Shown: positions 23,252 through 31,544 of the stretch, one piece after another
Layout of the letters: the number at the start of each line of letters is the position of its first letter
Numbering within the stretch: the stretch's first letter is position 1
From: Chloroflexota bacterium
GTDB lineage: Bacteria; Chloroflexota; Anaerolineae; Aggregatilineales; Phototrophicaceae
Reading direction: 5' to 3'
NCBI GenBank assembly: GCA_011523615.1
Contig: WTGJ01000019.1
Span: 1,761 to 50,431, forward strand
DNA: 48,671 nt
Position numbers and translations under genes: made by a program
The notes under the pieces: generated by a model
Databases searched by the model: none
What the model saw: the letters and a program-made list of their open reading frames with translations, nothing else
What the model was told of the DNA's origin: nothing

Positions 23252-25594
23252 ATGAGCGACATGAAGAATGCCGCCATGAAGAATGCCACTGAACGGGTCT
23301 CGAATGGCGGTTCCGCCGCCCTCGGCCGGCCGATGCGCATCGTCGACGGGCAGCAGAAGATCACCGGTGATGCCCGCTACACGCACGACTTGAAATTGCC
23401 GGGGATGTTGCACGCGCGCCTGGTGCCGAGCCTGTATGCGCACGCCAACCTGCGGGGCATCGACGCCAGCGCAGCCCTGGCGCGGGAGGGCGTCGTCGCG
23501 GTGTTGACGGCGGAAGACATGCCCGATGTGCCGCCGAGCAGCCGCAACCTGTTGCTGTTAGCGCGCGATCGCGTCATCTTCGCCGGACAGCCGGTCGCGC
23601 TGGTCCTGGCGGAAGACGAAGGGGCGGCGGAGGACGGCGCAACGCTGGTGCAGGTGGATTACGAGGAAATGCCCGTCGCGCTCGGCATCGATGAAGCGCT
23701 GGCTGAAGGGGCGCCGCTCGTCTGGCCGGAAGGCGTGCCGGGCCTCGATGCCGCCGCCGCAGAAGCGCACGGCGCTGCGGTGGAAGAGGGGGAAGAAGAA
23801 GCGGTCGCACCCAGCAACCTGGCCGGTGAAACGGTGATGGAGCGCGGTGACCTGGCGGCTGGCTTCGCCGAGGCGGCGCACATCGTCGAACGCGTCTTTG
23901 AAACGCCCATGGTGCACCAGAATAGCTTGGAGACGCATTCCGTCATCTGCCAGCCGGACCCGCTCAGCGGGGGGATGCGCGTCTGGGCCAGCACGCAAGC
24001 GCCCTTCGGCATCCGTCAGCTCGTCGCGCCCTTGCTCGGTGTGCCCGAAAGCGATGTCACGGTGACGCCGGCGACGGTCGGGGGCGCATTCGGCGCGAAG
24101 TTTGGCCTCTATGAGCCACTGGTGGCCCTGGCGGCGAAAGCGGTGGGGCGGCCGGTGCGCCTGGCCTTGACGCGCAGCGAAGAACTGGCGGCCACCAACC
24201 CGGCGCCCCCCATGCGGCAGCGCCTCAAAATGGGCGCCCGCGCCGATGGCAGCCTCTGCGCGCTCGATGCGGAAGTCTGGATTGAATCGGGCTGTTTTCC
24301 CTTCGGCCTGGGTGGGCTGATCTCATTGATGGTCGGCAGTTTTTACCCGCTGGAACATACGCGCGTCGTCGCCCGTGAAGTGTTGACCTTCAAGCAATCG
24401 ACCGGTGCCTATCGAGCGCCCGGCGCGACTGCCGTCATCTACGCGCTGGATACCGTGCTGGATGAGCTGGCGGCGCAACTGGGCGAAGACCCGATTGAAT
24501 TCCGCTTGCGCCATTGTGCGCGCGCCGGCCAACCGATGATGAACGATCGGCCCTGGGAGAGCCTGGGGATGGCCGAAACGCTGGAAGCGCTGCAAGCGCA
24601 CCCCGCCTGGCAAGAGCGGGAAGAGGCGCGCGCGCAGGGACGCGGTGTCGGCATCTCCGTCGGCGGTTGGATGGGGGCGACTGAGCCGGCCGCCGCCGTC
24701 TGCCAGCTGAACCGCGACGGGCTGCTGCACATCCACGCCGGCGCCGTCGATATCAGCGGCACGAACACCGGTTTCGCTTTGCTGGCGGCCGAGGCCTTCG
24801 GCATCGAGCCGGAGAACGTGCGCGTGCTCACCGGCGACACCAGCTATGCACCCTATTCTGGTGGCAGCGGCGGCAGCAAGGTGACCTACAACACCGGCGC
24901 GGCGGTGCGTCTGGCGGCGCAGGCCGCCCGGCAACAAGTCTTGGAAGTCGCCGCCAACCAATTCGAAGCGGCGGTGGAGGATCTGGAGATCGTCGATGGG
25001 AGGGTGCGCGTCAAGGGGGTGCCGGATCAATCGATCACGCTGAGTGCCATCGCCAGCGGCGGGATGCGCTTCGGTGGCCAATATCCGCCGATTCAGGGCA
25101 ATGGCCGCATCGCCGTCACCGACCTATCGCCGGCCTTCAGCGCGCAACTGGCCGAGGTATCCGTCGATGAAGACACGGGCGAAGTCACGTTGCACCGTCT
25201 GGTCATCGTGCAGGATGTCGGTCGCGCCTTGAACCCGGCGGCGATCGGTGGGCAGATGATGGGCGGCGCCGCCCAGGGCATCGGTTGGGCGCTGCATGAA
25301 GACCTGGCATATGACGAAGGCGGCCAGCTCGTCGCCGGCAGCTGGATGGATTATTCGGTGCCAGATGTGTTGCAGGTCGCGCCGGATCTGGATGTGGTGA
25401 TCATCGAAGTGCCCTCCGAGCATGGCGTGCTGGGCATCCGCGGCGTCGGGGAAGCGCCGGTGGTGCCGACGCCGGCGGCGATCGCCAACGCCATCGCCGA
25501 CGCGAGCGGCGCGCGCATGACGCAGCTGCCGATCACCGCGCCGGCCCTGCGGGCTGCTTTAGCCGGCGGCAGCGCCCTCAACGGGGGGAACTGA
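23252..25594 (+). CDS. xanthine dehydrogenase-family molybdopterin-binding large subunit
   Basis: 780 residues; ATG 23252 follows GAGGAG. Aldehyde oxidase/xanthine dehydrogenase a/b hammerhead domain (KITGDARYTHDLKLPGMLHA), then Mo-pterin domains with VGGAFGAKFGLYE, GAYRAPGATAVIYALD, SGGSGGSKVTYNTGAAVRLA and the C-terminal GIRGVGEAPVVPTPAAIANA, whose GxGE Glu is the catalytic base. Enzymes of this type hydroxylate purines, aldehydes, N-heterocycles or oxidise CO with small FeS and FAD subunits; neither is adjacent here, so partners must be elsewhere. CoxL-type active-site signature (AYRCSFR) is absent, arguing against CO dehydrogenase. An acidic insertion occurs near residue 175 (VEEGEEEA). 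A 15-bp tandem duplication encodes MKNAAMKNAT at the N-terminus. Confidence 0.88.
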   Translation: MSDMKNAAMKNATERVSNGGSAALGRPMRIVDGQQKITGDARYTHDLKLPGMLHARLVPSLYAHANLRGIDASAALAREGVVAVLTAEDMPDVPPSSRNLLLLARDRVIFAGQPVALVLAEDEGAAEDGATLVQVDYEEMPVALGIDEALAEGAPLVWPEGVPGLDAAAAEAHGAAVEEGEEEAVAPSNLAGETVMERGDLAAGFAEAAHIVERVFETPMVHQNSLETHSVICQPDPLSGGMRVWASTQAPFGIRQLVAPLLGVPESDVTVTPATVGGAFGAKFGLYEPLVALAAKAVGRPVRLALTRSEELAATNPAPPMRQRLKMGARADGSLCALDAEVWIESGCFPFGLGGLISLMVGSFYPLEHTRVVAREVLTFKQSTGAYRAPGATAVIYALDTVLDELAAQLGEDPIEFRLRHCARAGQPMMNDRPWESLGMAETLEALQAHPAWQEREEARAQGRGVGISVGGWMGATEPAAAVCQLNRDGLLHIHAGAVDISGTNTGFALLAAEAFGIEPENVRVLTGDTSYAPYSGGSGGSKVTYNTGAAVRLAAQAARQQVLEVAANQFEAAVEDLEIVDGRVRVKGVPDQSITLSAIASGGMRFGGQYPPIQGNGRIAVTDLSPAFSAQLAEVSVDEDTGEVTLHRLVIVQDVGRALNPAAIGGQMMGGAAQGIGWALHEDLAYDEGGQLVAGSWMDYSVPDVLQVAPDLDVVIIEVPSEHGVLGIRGVGEAPVVPTPAAIANAIADASGARMTQLPITAPALRAALAGGSALNGGN
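23261..23290 (+). repeat. 15-bp tandem duplication at the N-terminus of the molybdenum hydroxylase gene
   Basis: ATGAAGAATGCCGCC followed by ATGAAGAATGCCACT. Each unit carries an in-frame ATG, so either could initiate translation. Confidence 0.6.
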
Positions 25595-25625
25595 GCGAGC
25601 TTTCTCCCAAAGAACGCTTTGCAGA

Positions 25626-25660
25626 ACGCTCCCGACTCGCCTGGCCGGGAGTGTTTTCTT
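25626..25660 (+). terminator. rho-independent terminator of the molybdenum hydroxylase gene
   Basis: ACGCTCCCG (25626-25634) pairs with CGGGAGTGT (25646-25654), nine pairs including one G-U, with an 11-nt loop and a TTTTCTT tail, 31 nt after the stop codon. Confidence 0.75.
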
Positions 25661-25768
25661 GATTAGGGGGCTGCCATCAGCGCGGCTTCGATGACGGGGT
25701 ATAGCTTCCAGGGCGCTGGCTTCTTGCTCCTCTGGAAAGGGGGAGGCAGTGCACAATATGTTGTATAT

Positions 25769-26188
25769 TTAGTCCTCTATTGATTCATCCTTGCTTTCAA
25801 TGAATGCTGCGATATGAGTAGCCATAAATATGTACGCTTCTTCCTCACCCCACGTTTCTAACTCTTCCAAAAACAAGTTGTACTCATTGCTACAGATTAT
25901 GGGGTCACCATCGTTTGCCAAGCACAATCCCATGACGAGTGTAGGCCCGAAACTTTTGTAGATTTCTCCACCAGTTACCTCTCCATATTCAACATCCAAA
26001 GTTTCATATAGAGCTTCATAAATCATATTGTTTATGGACCCAGTCATTGCAAGGCGGTCCCTGGTAGAAAGGTCTTGAAATGCAGTGTAAAGAAACCCTG
26101 CATGAGTCATCCCTACACTGAACAAAATGAACGTTGCGATGATGACCAGGCTCTTCTTAGTATTCAGGACACGATACAAAACAGACAT
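25769..26188 (-). CDS. hypothetical membrane-anchored protein
   Basis: 139 residues from ATG 26188 (ATG 26221 would add 11). One hydrophobic segment near the N-terminus (KKSLVIIATFILFSVGMTHA) could be a signal anchor; the rest is acidic (EELETWGEEEAYIFM). No family recognised. AT-rich DNA relative to neighbours suggests a recent arrival. Confidence 0.55.
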   Translation of the reverse strand: MSVLYRVLNTKKSLVIIATFILFSVGMTHAGFLYTAFQDLSTRDRLAMTGSINNMIYEALYETLDVEYGEVTGGEIYKSFGPTLVMGLCLANDGDPIICSNEYNLFLEELETWGEEEAYIFMATHIAAFIESKDESIED

Positions 26189-26221
26189 CAGGACAACCCC
26201 CAAACCAGTTCCCTTACTCAA

Positions 26222-26816
26222 AGGATACTGAATAACATCGGTTTAAGGAAATGGCGCTCGGGAGCAAGTCCGTATCTACTTGTTTCGAAGATATGTCTTC
26301 TATCAATACGTTGCCTATGTATGCAATACTCGGGTGTGCAATTCATGTGCCTCGGATTGTAGGGATTCCTCATGCTAGTTTCTGGCGGGTGATACTGCCG
26401 AAGCTTCGCCAAAGATCGTGCCAGTCGGGCCGCGGCCTCTTCGCGTCGTTCGGCAGCAGCGGCGCGATTCTCTCGCTGCTGGGTTCATGGTTGCCCGGAG
26501 GTACGTCGCCCCCATTTCCTCGTAAAGAGACCCATGATACCCACATCTGTCAGGAGGTTCGTTAGAATCTGGATGATGGACATTTGTCCTTTCCAAACTG
26601 AGTTAAGTATAAACATACACCAACTCCTTGGTAGGGAGTCCCCGTTTCTAAAAGTGGTAATGGGCGGGCGACTAGAAACGATCACACCCGACCGTGTGGC
26701 ACCACAGCCGCCCGAACGTTTGGGAAAGTAAAAGTTTCACGTTATGATTACGAGTTACAAACGCGCGGGTTCGCCTGCGCGCGTGCCAATGTAAGGACAG
26801 CTTAGGAGGGAAAACG
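26222..26816. other. intergenic stretch without a convincing gene
   Basis: About 595 bp, AT-rich at its left. Short frames on the minus strand (one of about 33 residues beginning MSIIQILTNLLTDVGIMGLF near 26580) have no recognisable homology. A possible TATGAT box at 26743-26748 could serve the downstream transporter operon. It may be decayed foreign DNA. Confidence 0.4.
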
Positions 26817-28415
26817 ATGAAAGGTAGCACGTATCGATTGTGGTTTGCGGGATTGCTGGTGCTCTTGTTCGTGGGAGTGGTCGGGGCGCAGGAGCCGGTT
26901 TCCGGTGGTTCCCTGACCGTCGCATTCTCCTCGGAATGGGGCGTGCTGGATCCCGCCGCCAACACCAATACCTTCGGCCGCAACATCATGCAGTTCATCT
27001 ATGATCCGTTGCTGCGCAAACACCCGACGACGGGTAATATCGTCCCGGGCTTGGCGGAGTCCTTCTCCTTCAGCGACGATGGCACCGTCATCACGCTGAA
27101 CCTGCGCCAGGGCGTCACCTTCCATGATGGCACGCCCTTCAACGCGGAGGCGGTGCGCTTCTCCTTCGAGCGCATCAGCGATCCGGAGCTGGCTTCTCCC
27201 TGGGCGGCGGCGATCGTCGGCCCGGTCGAAACCATCGACACACCGGATGAATATACCGTCGTGATGACGCTGAAAGAGCCCTTCGCCCCCTATCTGGATT
27301 CGCTCACCCAGATCGGCCTCGCGCCGGTTTCGCCGGCCGCCGTCGCCGAACATGGCGCCGACTACGGCCTGAACCCCGTCGGCACCGGTCCCTTCCGCTT
27401 CGTCAGCACTTCGCCGGATGAAGAAGTCGTCATGACCCGCAACGAAGACTACAATTGGGCGCCGGATTACTATGAGCATCAGGGCCCGGCCTATCTGGAA
27501 GAGCTGATCGCCATCCATGTCGATGAGGGCAGCACGCGTATGGCGATGGCAGAGGCCTTCGAAGTGGACGTCGTCTATAGCCCACTGCCGAGCCAACTGC
27601 CCTCCTTCCGGGATGATCCGGATTTCTACGTGCCGACGGCCGCGCGCACCGGCGTGCCGCGCATCCTGGTGCTGAATACGGAACGTTTCCCCTTCGATGA
27701 CGCGGCCACCCGCCGCGCCCTCGCCTGGGCGGTGGACCGTGAGCGCATCCTGCACGAGGTCTTCGCTAGCATCGGCGCGATTCCGCAGGCCATCCTGACG
27801 CCCGGCCTCTTCGGCTACTGGACGGCAGGCATGGACCAATGGCCCGGCTACGACCTCGATATGGCGGCCGCCCTGCTGGCGGAAGCCGGCTGGGGCGATG
27901 CCGATGGCGATGGCATCCTGGATAAAGACGGACAAGCTTTCAGCATCACCTACGGCATCAGTCCGGGCTACCCCTTCGACCAGTATGGCCAGATCGTCTA
28001 CAACGACTTCACGTCCCTAGGGATTGAAATCGCGGTAGAGACGGAAGAAATCGGCGCTTACCTGGCCGATATGCGCGCCGGCAAGTGGGAACTCTCCGGC
28101 ATGCTCTTCCCCGCCACCGACCCCGACGTGTTCAACATCATCGCCCATTCCTCCTCCATCGACGCGGCCTGGAATACGGCGCGCTTCAATAACGCCGAAG
28201 TGGATGCGCTGATCGAAGAGGGTCGACGCACGTTGGACCTGGAGGCCCGCGCGGCGATCTACCACCAGATTCAGGAGATCATGCTGAACGAGATGCCCTA
28301 CATCCCCTTCTACGTGATCGAGAACGCCTTCGTCGTCAACTCCCGCGTGAAGAACTTCCGCACCAACGCCCAGGGTTTCTTCGACTTCTATGACACCTAC
28401 CTCTCGGACGACTAA
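26817..28415 (+). CDS. ABC transporter substrate-binding protein, peptide/nickel/opine type (SBP_bac_5)
   Basis: Captures an oligopeptide or similar solute outside the cell and delivers it to the two downstream permeases. ATG 26817 has an AGGAGGG ribosome-binding site. Residues 1-25 are a signal peptide (LWFAGLLVLLFVGVVGAQ). The family pattern is clear: GGSLTVAFSSEWGVLDPAAN, YDPLLRKHPTTGNIVPGLAE, LNLRQGVTFHDGTPFNAEAV, and DAATRRALAWAVDRERI. 532 residues is normal. No lipobox Cys is seen after the signal. Neighbours (M24, M29-like, LLM) suggest the solute is broken down by the genes that follow. Confidence 0.92.
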   Translation: MKGSTYRLWFAGLLVLLFVGVVGAQEPVSGGSLTVAFSSEWGVLDPAANTNTFGRNIMQFIYDPLLRKHPTTGNIVPGLAESFSFSDDGTVITLNLRQGVTFHDGTPFNAEAVRFSFERISDPELASPWAAAIVGPVETIDTPDEYTVVMTLKEPFAPYLDSLTQIGLAPVSPAAVAEHGADYGLNPVGTGPFRFVSTSPDEEVVMTRNEDYNWAPDYYEHQGPAYLEELIAIHVDEGSTRMAMAEAFEVDVVYSPLPSQLPSFRDDPDFYVPTAARTGVPRILVLNTERFPFDDAATRRALAWAVDRERILHEVFASIGAIPQAILTPGLFGYWTAGMDQWPGYDLDMAAALLAEAGWGDADGDGILDKDGQAFSITYGISPGYPFDQYGQIVYNDFTSLGIEIAVETEEIGAYLADMRAGKWELSGMLFPATDPDVFNIIAHSSSIDAAWNTARFNNAEVDALIEEGRRTLDLEARAAIYHQIQEIMLNEMPYIPFYVIENAFVVNSRVKNFRTNAQGFFDFYDTYLSDD

Positions 28416-28439
28416 ACGAACCACACGTTCACTCTGATG

Positions 28440-28482
28440 AGAGCTCGGCCGAGGCACTTTCTTAGCGCCCCGGCCGGGCTCT
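28440..28482 (+). promoter_or_regulatory. strong hairpin between binding-protein and permease genes
   Basis: AGAGCTCGGCCG (28440-28451) pairs with CGGCCGGGCTCT (28471-28482), twelve pairs with one G-U, around a 19-nt loop. No U-tract follows directly (a T6 run comes about 13 nt later). Likely a 3'-stabilising or partial-termination element giving more binding protein than permease. Confidence 0.6.
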
Positions 28483-28529
28483 TATCTCACTCCCACTTTT
28501 TTCGCCCGGCGCAATAGGAGACCCGAGGC

Positions 28530-29522
28530 GTGACCGTTTACCTCATCCGCCGTTTGTTGGCTTCCATCGTGATCCTGCTGGGCGTCAGCGTGTTGATCTT
28601 CATGATGATCCACCTGGTGCCGGGCGATCCCGTAGCCATCATGCTGCACGAGGTAAAATCCGGCCCCGGCGCCATCGAGGAGATGCGCCGCAACCTCGGC
28701 CTGGATCGCCCGCTCACCGAACAATACCTCTTCTGGCTGCTCGGCAATGATTACGTGCGCGTCGATACCGATGGCGATGACGTGCCGGATTCCTACGGCA
28801 ACCGACACGGCGTGCTCCGTGGCGATTTTGGCCGTTCCATCTTCAAGCGCGCCCAGGTGATCGACATCATCGCGGATCGCTTCCCCGCCACCCTCAAATT
28901 GACCGCCGCCGCGATGCTCTTCGCGTTGCCGGTCGGCGTCTTCGCTGGTATCATCGCCGCGATCCAGCGCGAGACGCTCGCCGATTACGTCACGATGCTC
29001 GGCGCGCTGGTCGGCGTTTCCATCCCGCCGTTCTGGCTGGGCTTGATGCTGATGTACGCTTTCGGCGTGGAGTTGCGCTGGATCCGGCCCTTCGTTGGTG
29101 ACCGCGGCTGGATGACGTTGATCATGCCCACCATCACGCTGGCCGCGCCGACCATCGCCATCGTCGCCCGCTTGACGCGCTCCAGTATGTTGAACGTGCT
29201 AGGGGAGGATTACGTGCGCACCGCCCGTGCCAAGGGAGTGCGCGAAGGGCGGGTACTGACGGCCCACGCGCTGCGCAACGCCATCATCCCCGTTTTGACC
29301 ATCCTCGGCCTGCAATTCGGCTACCTCCTCGGCGGCGCGGTGATCGTGGAGACGGTCTTCGTCTTCCCCGGCCTGGGGCGCGAGGTCGTCACGGCCATCA
29401 TCAACCGCGATTTCCCGTTGGTGCAGGGGGTGACGCTCTTCTCGGCGACGCTCTTCGTCTTCATCAATTTCGTCGTCGATATGCTATACACCGCGGTGGA
29501 CCCGCGCATCCGCTATGCCTGA
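28530..29522 (+). CDS. ABC transporter permease, DppB/OppB type
   Basis: 330 residues, GTG start behind AGGAG. Six predicted transmembrane segments beginning with LIRRLLASIVILLGVSVLIF; the large extracytoplasmic loop after the first segment is typical for the B-type subunit; the cytoplasmic EAA loop is DYVRTARAKGVREGRV, which would contact the ATPase. It overlaps the next gene by 8 bp. Confidence 0.92.
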   Translation: MTVYLIRRLLASIVILLGVSVLIFMMIHLVPGDPVAIMLHEVKSGPGAIEEMRRNLGLDRPLTEQYLFWLLGNDYVRVDTDGDDVPDSYGNRHGVLRGDFGRSIFKRAQVIDIIADRFPATLKLTAAAMLFALPVGVFAGIIAAIQRETLADYVTMLGALVGVSIPPFWLGLMLMYAFGVELRWIRPFVGDRGWMTLIMPTITLAAPTIAIVARLTRSSMLNVLGEDYVRTARAKGVREGRVLTAHALRNAIIPVLTILGLQFGYLLGGAVIVETVFVFPGLGREVVTAIINRDFPLVQGVTLFSATLFVFINFVVDMLYTAVDPRIRYA

Positions 29523-30468
29523 GAGCGGACCAGCGGCAGACCGTCCGCCCGTGCCGACCCTGGCGGAAACCCGCGCACAAGCCACGGGCGGGCATTCTGC
29601 GCACACCCAGAACCAGTGGTATTTCGTCCGCCGCCAGTTGCGGCAGGACAAGGCGGCACTGGTCGGGGGCGCCCTGCTGCTGATCATCATCGCGGTGACG
29701 ATGTTGGCGGATCTCGTCTCCCCCTATGACCCCTTGGAGCAAAGCCAGGACCGCGCCGATCTGCTCGCGGCGCCCAACGCCGACCATTGGATGGGTACCG
29801 ATGATCTGCGGCGCGATGTCTTCTCGCGCATCCTGCATGGCGGGCGGACGACGATCAGCGTCGGCGTCATCTCCATCAGCGCGGCGGTCAGCGTTGGCTT
29901 GGTCCTGGGCCTGGTGGCCGGTTATTTCGGTGGCTATATCGATGATGTCATCAGCCGCATCCTGGATATTTTGTTGACGCTACCGGCGATCCTGATGGCC
30001 ATCGTCGTCGTCACCATCCTCGGCGCGGGTCTGCAAAACGCGATGCTGGCCGTCGGCATCGCCAGCATGCCGGCCTTCGCGCGCCTCGTCCGCGGCGACA
30101 CGCTGGTGGAGAAGAACAAGACCTACGTCGAAGGCTCCCGCGCGATGGGCGCTTCACACTGGCATATCATGTGGCAGCATATTTTGCCGAACGTGCTCTC
30201 CTCGGTGATTGTCGTGGGCACGCTGCGCGTCGCCAGCGCCATCCAGATCGCCGCTGGCCTCAGCTTCCTCGGCCTGGGCGCGCAGATCCCGCACCCCGAA
30301 TGGGGCGCGATGCTCAGCCTGGGCCGCAATTACATGCGCTCCGGCCAGTGGTGGATGACGGTCTTCCCCGGGCTGGCGATCTTCATCACCGTCATGTGCA
30401 TCAATCTGCTCGGCGACGGCCTGCGGGATGCGCTGGATCCGCGCCTGCGCGGCACCAATGCTGCTTGA
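29515..30468 (+). CDS. ABC transporter permease, DppC/OppC type
   Basis: 317 residues. A soluble N-terminal stretch leads to RRQLRQDKAALVGGALLLII (OppC N-terminal domain), then five further membrane segments with the EAA loop YVEGSRAMGASHWHIMWQHI and the family ending GLRDALDPRLRG. Together with the preceding permease it forms the channel. No ATP-binding subunit follows; the next gene is an oxidoreductase. Confidence 0.92.
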   Translation: MPESGPAADRPPVPTLAETRAQATGGHSAHTQNQWYFVRRQLRQDKAALVGGALLLIIIAVTMLADLVSPYDPLEQSQDRADLLAAPNADHWMGTDDLRRDVFSRILHGGRTTISVGVISISAAVSVGLVLGLVAGYFGGYIDDVISRILDILLTLPAILMAIVVVTILGAGLQNAMLAVGIASMPAFARLVRGDTLVEKNKTYVEGSRAMGASHWHIMWQHILPNVLSSVIVVGTLRVASAIQIAAGLSFLGLGAQIPHPEWGAMLSLGRNYMRSGQWWMTVFPGLAIFITVMCINLLGDGLRDALDPRLRGTNAA

Positions 30469-30477
30469 GGCTTACCC

Positions 30478-31479
30478 ATGAAATTCATCTTCGGCGCCAA
30501 ACCTAAGGCACCTATCACCAACTTCACGCGCCTCGTCCAGCTGGGGGAGCGCCTCGGCTTCCATTCCGCCTGGATTCCCGACCAGACCTTCTTCCCGGAT
30601 CCCTTCGTGACTCTGGCCGTCGTCGCCAGCCACACGGAGCGCATCGAGCTGGTGATCGGCGTCGCCAACCCCTACACGCGGCACCCGGTCCAGGTCGCCC
30701 GCGCGGCCGCCACGCTGGATGACCACGCCCCCGGCCGCGTCGCCCTCGGCTATGGCGCCGGCAATCGTCGTGAGCTGATCGTGCCGCTCGGCGGGGAGCA
30801 GGAGCAAGCCGCCGCCCACTGCCGCGAGGCGCTCATCCTCTGCCGCCGTTTGCTCGATGGCGAATTCCTCCAGCACCGTGGCCCGCATTTCATCACCGAT
30901 GGCGTGGAGCTGGAGATGGCGCCGCACCCGGCGGTGCCGCTCTATCTGGCGGCGCGCGGCCCGTTGATCTTGCAATTGGCCGGCGAACGGGCGGATAGCG
31001 CGGTGATCGGCGCCTTATTGGATGAGGAAGCGCTTGCTTGGTCGCTGGAACAGGTGGCGAACGGTGCGCGGAAGAGCGGCCGCCGCCTGGAAGATCTCGG
31101 GCGGATGATCTGGATCACCTGCCACATTACCGAGGACGCCCCGCGCTGGCTCGATCACTGCCGCCCTTCGGCCGCGCACATCCTGGCCGGCGCGCCGCCA
31201 GGCGTTTTCGCGGCCTTGCGCCTCAGCGATCGTTTCCGCGATGAGTTGAAGGCGGCTTATGCGGAAGGCGGCAGCGAGGGCGCAGCCCCCCTCGTCGGCG
31301 ATGATCTGGTGCGGCGCTTGATGGCCATCGGCCGGCCGGAGGAAATCGCCGCGCAGCTGGAGCGGGCGATTGCGCAGGGGATTGACGAGATCGGCATTCT
31401 GGTCAACGCGCCGGACATCCGCGATTCCGAGGAGGCGATCCAACGCTTTGCCGATGAGGTGATGCCGCGGCTGATTTGA
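30478..31479 (+). CDS. LLM-class flavin/F420-dependent oxidoreductase (first copy)
   Basis: 333-residue luciferase-like TIM-barrel protein. FHSAWIPDQTFFPDPF, GVANPYTRHPVQVARAAATL and GRVALGYGAGNRRELIVPLG are the family landmarks (methylenetetrahydromethanopterin reductase-like group). It uses reduced flavin or F420; substrate unknown. It starts 9 nt after the permease stop and so belongs to the transporter operon, implying that it acts on the imported compound. The second LLM gene at 36.9 kb is a clear paralogue (PDQTFYRDPF, GVTNPYTRHPAQVARAIATV). Confidence 0.88.
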   Translation: MKFIFGAKPKAPITNFTRLVQLGERLGFHSAWIPDQTFFPDPFVTLAVVASHTERIELVIGVANPYTRHPVQVARAAATLDDHAPGRVALGYGAGNRRELIVPLGGEQEQAAAHCREALILCRRLLDGEFLQHRGPHFITDGVELEMAPHPAVPLYLAARGPLILQLAGERADSAVIGALLDEEALAWSLEQVANGARKSGRRLEDLGRMIWITCHITEDAPRWLDHCRPSAAHILAGAPPGVFAALRLSDRFRDELKAAYAEGGSEGAAPLVGDDLVRRLMAIGRPEEIAAQLERAIAQGIDEIGILVNAPDIRDSEEAIQRFADEVMPRLI

Positions 31480-31544
31480 TGGGCGCGCGGAACCGGGCGA
31501 CACCCCAGCGCGCCGCAAGGCCCCAATTCGTCATTCCCACAACT

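Noticed and set aside
23252-25594. Aerobic CO dehydrogenase large subunit (CoxL)
   Set aside because: The form I CoxL active-site signature is absent and no CoxS or CoxM genes are adjacent.
26375-26600. Minus-strand frame with a segment (ERIAPLLPNDAKRPRPDWHD) recalling an IS5-type transposase N-terminus
   Set aside because: The similarity is a single short stretch, stops follow at once, and no inverted ends or other transposase motifs are present.
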